Below, in pieces: positions 18,442 to 26,018 of a stretch of 26,018 bases of DNA. Below the pieces are notes generated by a model, which saw only the letters and a list, made by a program, of their open reading frames with translations, searched no databases and was not told the DNA's origin. The stretch's first letter is position 1, and each line of letters begins with the position of its first letter. This DNA is from Geosiphon pyriformis. Its lineage: Eukaryota; Glomeromycota; Glomeromycetes; Archaeosporales; Geosiphonaceae. The stretch spans positions 49,999 to 76,016 of the forward strand of contig JAAOMT010000284.1 of the NCBI GenBank assembly GCA_016748015.1, read 5' to 3'. The position numbers and the translations under genes are program-made.

Positions 18442-20790
18442 GTGGCAGAATCAGAAAATATAGGAGCAAACCATTTAGGATTTGCAAAATCCTTATTTTA
18501 ACACTATTGTCAATACTTGGGATTAAACCACAATCATATATCCACCAAATCAGCCTTCAATTTCTATGTCAATGAAAAAATTTCTTTTTTATTAGGAACA
18601 CCAGTGAATACTGAATCAGCAAGGGAAACTTTCTATAAGTAATTAATTCAAAATACCAACCTGCCAACAAATCATAATTTCGCATTCATCATCACTGAGA
18701 TCAACAAAGAAATTGAACACCACACTCAACAAAGATATCCAATTACATACACTAGTAAAAGCAAGGGAAAATTACAAACACCAGCAGTAACACCCAAAAA
18801 GATACAACCACCCACTTGGAAGAAAACAAAAATTGAATCACTAACTGACTCATTCTATCATTACACACTGGGAAGCGTCATCAATATAACATCAACAAGC
18901 ACGTCCACTTCAAATGTGATATCAACATTTGGACAACTTCTATTCCAAAGTAAACAAAGAAAAACAAATCTATTAAGACCATATGGCGAATATTTTGAAG
19001 GATTTAATTCGCGATCATCAACCCTATCAGGACTTTGATCACCACCGCCTCCACCAGACTTTGGAATCTCTGATCCATGAGAAGCGTCAAAATCAAAAAA
19101 AGAGGAAGAAGAATCAGAGGATCAAGAATTCACTTACCAAAACCCAATCACTGAGAATCCGGAAGTTGAAACCCCGAATCTTCAAGCTCAGCAAAAATTA
19201 ACTATAGAAAATTCAGAAATCGGAACTCCGAATCAGCAAAGGCAGAACAATTCGAACCCCGAATTAATTAATCCGCAAAACTTACCTCCGGTAATTGTTA
19301 TCAATTAACTGCCAATTAATCCAGTAGCCGAACTTATACAACAGCCATTTCAATTATTACCCCAACAACCAGAACAACAACAACAACCATTTCAACAGCC
19401 ACCACAACAATTCAACTTAGATCCAATGGCCTATGCACCAATCGCAAAACTTGACAACTTTACCAGCGAAGAGAATGACGCTCAAGTATGGCTGAATAAT
19501 GTAGAAAAAGCCATCGCAGTTAACAGATGGAATAACACTAGAGCAATACAAGCCATTTCCTACTTTCTCAAGGATACCACCAATTTATGGTACCAGAACT
19601 TGATTAATAAACCATAAGATTTTAATGCCTTCAAAGCAGAATTTCTAAAATACTTCAGCAACAATAACAACATCAATTGCCTAGTCAATACATTCACCAC
19701 TATGAAACAAGGAGAAACTGAAGCAGTCACCACTTACCTGGGATGCTTCTATCGAAACCTATGCCAAATTCAAGCAATTAATGCCAACTATTTCACAGCA
19801 CCACAGATACTCAATCAGTTTATCTGGGGCTTGCGCAGCAGCATCTTGCAACATGTACGTCCATTGTATCTAGGTACCCTTTAAGACGCAGTTACACGTG
19901 CCAGAGATTTTGAATCCATAGAGTCCAAGGCTAACCATGCCCAAGCCATTAATCTAGTAATGAACAGATCATCTGAACTGGATTCCAAATTGGAAAAGAT
20001 CAGTGAATCAATTAATAAGAAATTGGAAGGATACTTAGCTGACAATCATGCCATCTATCAGCCTCCACAATGATGCAATAATCAAGAAAACTCTAATTGT
20101 GCTTAAATTCAACTACATCTATCTGCATCAACCAATCAACAATGGCAACAGAAAACACGTATCTGCCACTATTGTGGTAAACAAGAGCATATCCAAATGG
20201 ACTGTTGCCAGTGTTTAAATAACCAATGATTGGGAAATCAATCTCGAAACCCCAATTGCCGGTTCCAAATTCCAAATTATTATCCAAATCAAGATTAAGA
20301 CCAATATCAAAATAATTATCTGCCAATGATGCAGCAACCAATCTATCAACCACCAGTGTATCAACCTCCAATTTATCAGCTGCAGCCACAAGTAATATAT
20401 CAACTGCAGCCACAAATCATTTATCAACCCCAACCAATTCAAGCACCGCCCCAGAACCCAGCTCAAATAACATCAAGCAACTCTCAATCCAGAGTCACTC
20501 AAAACTGGAGATCAGCGATGGTTGTTCACCAACCGATCTCCAGTTTGCTAAATCCACCATCAGGATCACATACCTGGAATTTGGATACCAGTCGTGTACA
20601 AAACCCAAATTCCCAACACTATCTAAGTCTCCTGGTTAGCCCAGAAGATGCCATATCCAACAACACGGAATCCAATCAGCATGTGCCTACCAACACGATT
20701 CCATTGGCAACCATCTCTAGCAATGAATCCCTAGCAGCCATCTTTCCTTTTGAACTCGAAGAAAACACACCGATACAATTATTCAATATG
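18442..20790 (+). pseudogene. Gag relic of element C
   Basis: One plus frame from the conserved GTGG near 18442 to about 20790. The N-terminal domain (NIGANHLGFAKSLF) has TAA where gag of B has CAA (Gln). Then come an acidic and P/Q-rich spacer (KKEEEESEDQE, PEQQQQPFQQPPQQF) and the capsid-like domain from MAYAPIAKLDNF (19426): NNVEKAIAVNRWNN, TTNLWYQNL, TTYLGCFYRNL and ILNQFIWGLRSSILQHVRP. The zinc knuckle CHYCGKQEHIQMDC (20164-20205) is a perfect CX2CX4HX4C. A YQPP/YQLQPQ repeat tract and a NESLAAIFPFE block like the one preceding protease in B end the gene. Stops occur near 19618, 19885, 20072, 20104, 20227 and 20297, with no frame change. Gag would bind element RNA and form the particle. 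Confidence 0.87.
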
Positions 20791-21770
20791 AAAAATTTGT
20801 TAAAAACGTTTCTTTTTTATTATTAAAAAACTACAGTTAATTTTTGTTAAACACTTGATAGATTTTTTATTATCTGATATACCACAAAAAATTGTTGAAA
20901 ATATTTTTCTTTTATTATTTAAAAAATCATGATTAATTTTTGTTGAATATTTAATAAACTTTCAATTATCTAGTATATTATAAAAAATTTGTTTAAAACA
21001 TTTCTCTTTTATCATTTAAAAGATTATAGCCAACTTTTGTTGAACATCTAATAAATTTTTTATTATCTAATATATTTCAAAAAATTTGTTGAAAACATTT
21101 CTCTTTTATTGTTAAAAAAACTATAACCAACTTTTATTAAGCATTTAATAAATTTTTAATTATTTAATATGCTATAAAAAATTTATTAACAATATTTTTT
21201 TTCTATTATTTAGAAAATTACAACCAACTTTTATTAAGTATCTAATAAATTTTTTATTATTTGATATGCTGCAAAAGATTTGTTTAAAAGATTACAGCTA
21301 ACTTTTATTAAGCATTTAATAAATTTCTATTATCTAGTGTATTGCAAAAAATTTATTGAAAACATTTCTTTTTTATCATTTAAAAAACCACAGCCAACTT
21401 TTATTAAATACTTGATTGACTTTTAATTATTTAATAAGTTACAAAAAATTTGTTAAAAACATTTCTTTTCTATTGTTTAGAAGATTATGCCAATTTTTAT
21501 TAAGTATTTAATAGATCTTTTATTATCTGGTGTGTTGTAAAAAGTTTTTTGAAAACATTTTTTTTCTATTGTTTAAAAAACCACAGCCAACTTTTATTGA
21601 ACACCTGATAAATCTTTAATTATCTGGTGTATTATAAGAGATTTGTTGAAAACATTCTTTTCTTATTGTTTAGAAAACCACAATCAACTTTTGTTGAACA
21701 CTTAATAGACCTTTAAGAAGATTACAGCCAACTTTCATTGAAGATCTGATAGACCTTTCAGTAAAATTCA
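20790..21770 (+). repeat. AT-rich satellite, about 10 units of 96-97 bp
   Basis: Equivalent points recur at 20836, 20932, 21029, 21126, 21223, 21297, 21393, 21489, 21586, 21683 and 21727, so the period is 96-97 bp, with one shortened unit (74 bp) and a truncated last one (44 bp). A typical unit has AAAAATTTGTTGAAAACAT, then CTTTTATTGTTTAAAAAACC, then CAGCCAACTTTTATTGAACA, then TTTAATAAATTTTTAATTAT. Units differ mainly by transitions. No ORF spans it. Its left edge cuts gag of element C. Confidence 0.9.
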
Positions 21771-21811
21771 CTTTAAAAAAGTTACATAGAAACAAAGAAA
21801 GAAAGTAAAAA

Positions 21812-22137
21812 GAAGGACAGGAAGAAAAAATCTAAGAACTTTTGTTGTAAATAAGTCATCTATAAAAAAAACAAGTATATATAAGTAATGTTACATAATA
21901 GAGTTTGTATTTGTGATTGTTTAAAAAAAAATTATGCATGCAACAAGTCCAAGATAATTATAGAAGTGATCCACAATAATCTTAAAAAATCCTTTTGAAA
22001 AAATCTTTTTTTTATTTTTTTTAACGTTTTAACTTTTAAACAAGTACAGTACCTAGTAAAACTCATCTTATATAAGAATAAAGAGAGAGAGCGAGAGAAA
22101 GAACAGGAAGAACCAAGGACTTTTGTTGTAAATAAGT
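21812..22137 (+). repeat. Direct repeat pair upstream of the host-like gene
   Basis: 21812-21856 and about 22100-22137 share GGACAGGAAGAA-type sequence followed by ACTTTTGTTGTAAATAAGT. Each is close to a TATATAAG-like box (21876-21885 and 22069-22076), so a promoter segment appears duplicated. A GA-rich run (22081-22100) precedes the second copy. The sequence between is AT-rich with no gene. Confidence 0.65.
22069..22076 (+). promoter_or_regulatory. Candidate TATA box of the host-like gene
   Basis: TATATAAG about 100 bp upstream of the ATG at 22176, followed by a GAGAGAGAGCGAGAG run. Position and sequence fit a core promoter, but AT-rich DNA gives such boxes by chance. Confidence 0.4.
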
Positions 22138-22175
22138 AGTCATACCTCAAATCTTCAACCGAATACCTGGATTTC

Positions 22176-22423
22176 ATGGCTTCTTTTTCTTCCAGTAGAG
22201 TATCTCCTAAACCTTTATCTTTAAAGCCAGTTGTTTTTATTGACAACAGCAACTTTATTGAAATTGAGGCTCATTGTGTAAAATCAACAGCTGAGATTAA
22301 GCCATTGAAAGAATACAGGTAATATTTTATATCAAATTTTTTAATACATTAAATAACAGCAATTGAAAATTAAATATTGATGACTTTAGGAAAAAAAAGT
22401 CGGATGTTGAAGTGGATAGGTGA
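22176..22423 (+). CDS. Small spliced host-like gene, unknown function
   Basis: ATG at 22176 begins a Ser-rich start (MASFSSSRVSPKPLSLKP) followed by VVFIDNSNFIEIEAHCVK. Exon 1 ends at 22318 in CAG before GTAATATTTT. A 71-base AT-rich intron (22319-22389) ends in GACTTTAG. Splicing keeps the frame (KEYR, then KKKSDVEVDR) to TGA at 22421-22423. A second possible donor (GTGAGT) begins at 22420, so the gene may instead continue in later exons. No domain is recognised. The ATG context, a TATA box and canonical splice signals support a real gene; the short product and the relic that follows suggest truncation. Confidence 0.5.
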
Positions 22424-22892
22424 GTAGGAAGCAACAAGAAGCAACACCTTAATTTAAAGACCGAGAATTTGATACCAAAGAGAAAAAAAATACCTCTTAA
22501 TCATTCCTGGAAGCAAATAAAAAAAGAAAACTTGATGAGAAGGTTTAATCAAAATGAAAGGAACTGGTTAGCTTATTGGCGACTATAATCCACAATCTTG
22601 GCATTCTCAAAAAAAATATATATATAAAGAAGGAAGTATTATTTTTTCCCTTGGAGATGGTAAAGCTGAAAATGCTAAACTTAGCAAATTTATTAGCACA
22701 TAGGGACCCTCTTTTAGAAATGGCCATATTTGATTGTATAGTAATGATTTTAAAAATAGTCAAGGGTGCCTTTGTAGAAAGACACCACATTATGAGCATG
22801 CTATCATGCCTGGATTAGAAAATCAAGAGGTGAATTTCTTTTTCGAGGAGTATAAAGTTTTTCAAATTAAAAATTGGTATTATTCAATTTGA
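22424..22892 (+). pseudogene. Decayed continuation of the host-like gene
   Basis: Past the TGA at 22421 the same frame stays open for about 50 codons (NLKTENLIPKRKKIPLNH, then KENLMRRFNQNERNWLA) to a TAA near 22586. The next recognisable stretch is in frame 0: LIGDYNPQSWHSQKKYIYKE, then IIFSLGDGKAENAKLSKFIS. It is stopped at 22701-22703 and 22731-22733, then runs as LYSNDFKNSQGCLC, TPHYEHAIMPGLENQEVNFF and EEYKVF to TGA 22890-22892. Amino-acid composition is far more protein-like than the surrounding AT-rich DNA, so I read this as one broken gene with a frameshift near 22570. I do not recognise the family; it could also be an unannotated transposon ORF. Confidence 0.42.
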
Positions 22893-23886
22893 TTAAACAT
22901 ATTCTGAAGACTATTATTTAAAAAATTTTCACTGGCAGAATATTCTACTACTTTGAGCTTCACAATAAAGTGAAAAGAATATAATTTAATCTATTTTAAA
23001 CATTGAAAATGCTTTGGAACTTAAAAGTTGTTTTTAAAAGAAAGTAATTTCTAAATTTTAGATTTTTATCACAGGCTAGGACCATAAAAAGTTTTTAGCT
23101 GAATAGCTTCAGAAATATAGATTTTAAATGCATAATTGCTTTTCCCGTTAATTGAAATTATAAATTTTAGCTGGTGTTTTATTTTTTACAGAGCATCGAA
23201 ATAAAACAATATAAATATCCAAAGTTGCAATCAAAATATAAATAATTTCTTTTAAATCCTATTTTTTAAAACGAAGATATTTTTTCATAATTCAAAATTA
23301 AATTTCTTATTATTTAGAATGGAAAACTTTCTTCTTGTTTTTTGAATTGAAATTGAATAATTCTATATTCTACAAAGTGTAACTTAAGTATTTTTTGCTC
23401 TTTTCACATAAAATTTTGAGTTTGCATTTTTAAAAAAATATTTCAATCAAATTTAAACTAATAAAGTTCTCAAAACTCGTAGGTTATCTAAAATATGTTT
23501 AATTAAAAGATTTGATTTTATATTTTATTATAATATTGAAGAAATTTTCTATTTTTATGACTAAAAAACAAAATATTTTTTTATACATTATATTCTGAGA
23601 TATGGAAGAAAAAAATTTTGATTTTAATAAAAAATAATATTACATAACCAAAGTTTGCTGAAATAATCAAATATTTAATTAAGAATTTATTGAAATATTA
23701 AATTTGATAATAAATAATTAAAAATTTTTTTAAAAATAATAAATAAATAAAAATAAATATAAATGAAAATATTAAAAAAATCGATAAATATATTAATATT
23801 TATATTTTAATTAAATAATAACAAATTATGTTTTAAAATTAAATAATTAGATAATTTTTAATAATAAAATTATATAAAAATTTTAC
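22893..23886. other. AT-rich intergenic DNA, no gene seen
   Basis: Very AT-rich sequence with long A and T runs and stops in all frames. I see no coding segment, RNA gene or recognisable repeat. Confidence 0.6.
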
Positions 23887-23900
23887 ATTATTATTATTAC

Positions 23901-23952
<52 letters not shown>

Positions 23953-23979
23953 TTAAAAATATTCAAAGTATTACTATTA

Positions 23980-24012
<33 letters not shown>
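23887..24012 (+). repeat. (ATT)n microsatellite, two tracts
   Basis: A near-perfect ATT run from about 23887 to 23950 (21 units) and a second from about 23986 to 24012, separated by AT-rich sequence. Confidence 0.9.
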
Positions 24013-26018
24013 AAGAATTCTATGACTTAATTTAAAAGTTTGCATTAAAAATTGACATTAATTGTAAAACAACTTTTTGGTATTTTTACATTTCATTAAT
24101 CATATCTTTTCTTAATAATTTTAGCTAATATAAACCATGCTCTCAATACATTAAAATATTTCCTTTAACCCTATTTAGCAAATTAATTTCCGGATTTATT
24201 CTATTTTTTATATATGAGAAATGTTCCGATTTGAGAATTACCTTTTAAATGGGAAAAATTAAAGATAATTATTCAGAAATTTAATGTTAAGACCAATAAA
24301 AAAAGTGATTTGAAAAATTTACACACCAAAGCTGTGTAGCATTTTTCGTTACAATATTTTAAAGAGAATACCTTATCATATTGAAATTCAAGGCATGTGT
24401 TCCAAGGATAAAATTTTTAAGTATTTAAATATATAACTCGTTAAATAATTTAACGTTATACTCGGAATGATTATTAAGAGGGAGAATCAAGATATGTAAA
24501 ATTAGCTCGTTATTTCTACACGACATTATTTTTTGCTGCAATTTTTTTTTTTGAATGCTTATAACTTGTCGTTAAGAAATCTAACTTTTATAATATATAT
24601 AAAACCATAATAATTTATGTATGATTAAATCCAAATTTGATTTATATAAATTGATTAGAAGAATACTTTTATATTTTATGGCTCTTTAAAACTCAATTTT
24701 CAGTGATAGGGTAAGGCATAAGAGTCTTTAAGATAACAACTTATATTTGAAGTTTTTTTATCAGTTAACGGAAAACGCTAAAGCTTTTGATGTCGTTTTT
24801 TTTAAAAAAAAGTACCAATTTTCTCGATCACTTAAAACATAACATAAGATATATTTTATTCTCTATAATAGTTGAAAAATCAAAGGTTTTGCTATTTTTT
24901 TTGATTTATATTAAGAATATTTAGGCTAGTTATTAAATTTTTTTCACCCTAAAAAACAAAGGGATTTAAAATATCTTCTTAATTCATAAATTATTTGATT
25001 GAATTTTTAAACTTGTTTCTTTTTTGATATCTGTTATAACGGAATTCTGAATAGAATAGGTAGTTATATTATTGTAGAAAGCATCAGAATCTGATTAAAG
25101 TATATTTTTTTTAATTCTAAATCTTTAATTTAGGAAAAACATAATTGACCCAAAATTAGAGAAATGAATATCTGTTAAATCGACATTTTATTCGTTTTAT
25201 CCAGCAATATTAGTGGGTATTTATTCTTTTCTCATCTTTGCTTTGTTTTTGCCTTCACACCTAGATTGAATAATTACTACTAATCAATAAATTTTTCTTT
25301 CATCTTTGAAAACATGTAGAATAAGAAACTTTTGAAAATTGTTTAATAACTGTGATTGAGGAATAAATTTTAAATTCACTATTTTCCAAATTTCTAAAAG
25401 CAAAAAATACCATTATTACTGGCATAAAAATGAAGGTAAATTCATATATCTAGCCAAAAAAAAAAATTTACCATCAAAAGTTAGTGAACAATCTCATGAG
25501 CAACATTCATTGCGTAAACTAAATTTTTTTGACTTGAACTCACTAATTGATATGTATATACTAAACAATAACTAAAGATTTTTCGATTGACTACATTTTG
25601 TACTCGACTCAATCAATCTCTTTCATATCCCGGAGTCCCAACTCCGTTTTCCGATTGTTCATTTTTTAGAGAAATCTGAGCTTTCTGAATTGATAATACG
25701 GCCTTTAAAGTACCGTGATAACAGAACACAGTCCAACTTGTTAAACTTAGCATAACTTATTTAACTTTTAGGTGCTACTCTAGACCCAAAAAAAGCTATC
25801 TAATGAATTATATTCAGTCTTCACTTGCTTTTTGGATGGGGGGTTCTGTTCAGTGCATTTTACATAGTGTATCATGAGAGTAGAAAACTTAGATTTCCTA
25901 TTTATTAAAATTCATGTACAAGACTAAACATTTTGAATAAGATATTTCCATCTCTAAAACCTACATTAATTTATTTGTTTAATTTAAATGTTGGTTTTGC
26001 TCTTAGATTTCTAAATAG
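24013..26018. other. AT-rich intergenic DNA, no gene seen
   Basis: Low-GC sequence without convincing ORFs. The one compact feature is a GC-rich perfect hairpin CGGAGT-CCCA-ACTCCG at 25631-25646, standing out from its AT-rich surroundings. Nothing else in the last 2 kb can be assigned. Confidence 0.55.

Larger units (their letters stand above)
17528..20790 (+). mobile_element. Ty3/gypsy LTR retrotransposon C, 5' portion
   Basis: Plus-strand element with an 852-bp 5' LTR, a primer-binding site and a gag gene related to that of element B. It is inserted in the 5' LTR of B; the five bases before it are GCCAT, a candidate target duplication whose partner cannot be found because the 3' end is missing. 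Sequence stops resembling gag just before the expected protease, where an AT-rich satellite begins. Protease, RT, integrase and 3' LTR are absent. Confidence 0.85.

Noticed and set aside
18983-19201. Basic plus-strand ORF (72 codons) as a gene
   Set aside because: It overlaps the gag frame of element C out of frame. Its Lys/Arg-rich content comes from reading the acidic, Q-rich gag spacer in another frame.
21932-22252. Minus-strand 106-codon ORF
   Set aside because: It is antisense to the promoter and first exon of the spliced gene, with low-complexity composition and no motif.

Overview
The window looks like transposon-packed DNA of a filamentous fungus, most likely an arbuscular mycorrhizal fungus (Glomeromycotina). 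The reasons are the very AT-rich unique DNA at the right end, a short GT-AG intron in the only host-like gene, and Ty3/gypsy pol proteins whose pre-RT region (cysteine clusters, dUTPase, linker) resembles proteins I recall from Rhizophagus and Gigaspora. That assignment rests on memory, not on a search.

Layout. 1-4633: the 3' part of a plus-strand Ty3/gypsy element (A), with RT, RNase H, integrase, a third ORF and a 726-bp 3' LTR. 4634-7002: a minus-strand LINE-type reverse transcriptase relic. 7003-7930: a second, inverted copy of the A 3' end (A'), with its LTR and the tail of ORF3. 7931-17527: a nearly complete minus-strand Ty3/gypsy element (B) inserted into A'. B has a 1072-bp 3' LTR, PPT, third ORF, integrase, RNase H/RT, dUTPase, two cysteine-rich modules, protease, gag, PBS and a truncated 5' LTR. 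17528-about 20790: a plus-strand element (C) inserted exactly inside the 5' LTR of B, with an 852-bp LTR, PBS and gag, cut off before its protease. About 20790-21770: an AT-rich satellite of 96-97-bp units. 21771-26018: AT-rich host-like DNA with one small spliced gene or gene relic (22176-22892) and an ATT microsatellite. I see no rRNA, tRNA or CRISPR array.

The elements form a nest: LINE, then A', then B, then C, then a satellite junction. All are dead. They have decayed mainly by C-to-T/G-to-A transitions: B keeps one reading frame from gag through RNase H (16999 to 11210) with more than 20 nonsense codons and no frameshift that I can see. Several catalytic acidic residues are changed to Asn or Lys (protease and integrase of B, integrase of A, RT of the LINE).

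The most interesting points are: an embedded dUTPase domain with all five motifs in the B polyprotein; uncharacterised third ORFs after integrase in A and B; a different short-motif array of exact period (12, 10 or 8 bp) upstream of the TATA box in each of the three LTR families; and shared core-promoter, primer-binding-site and stem-loop elements among the families.
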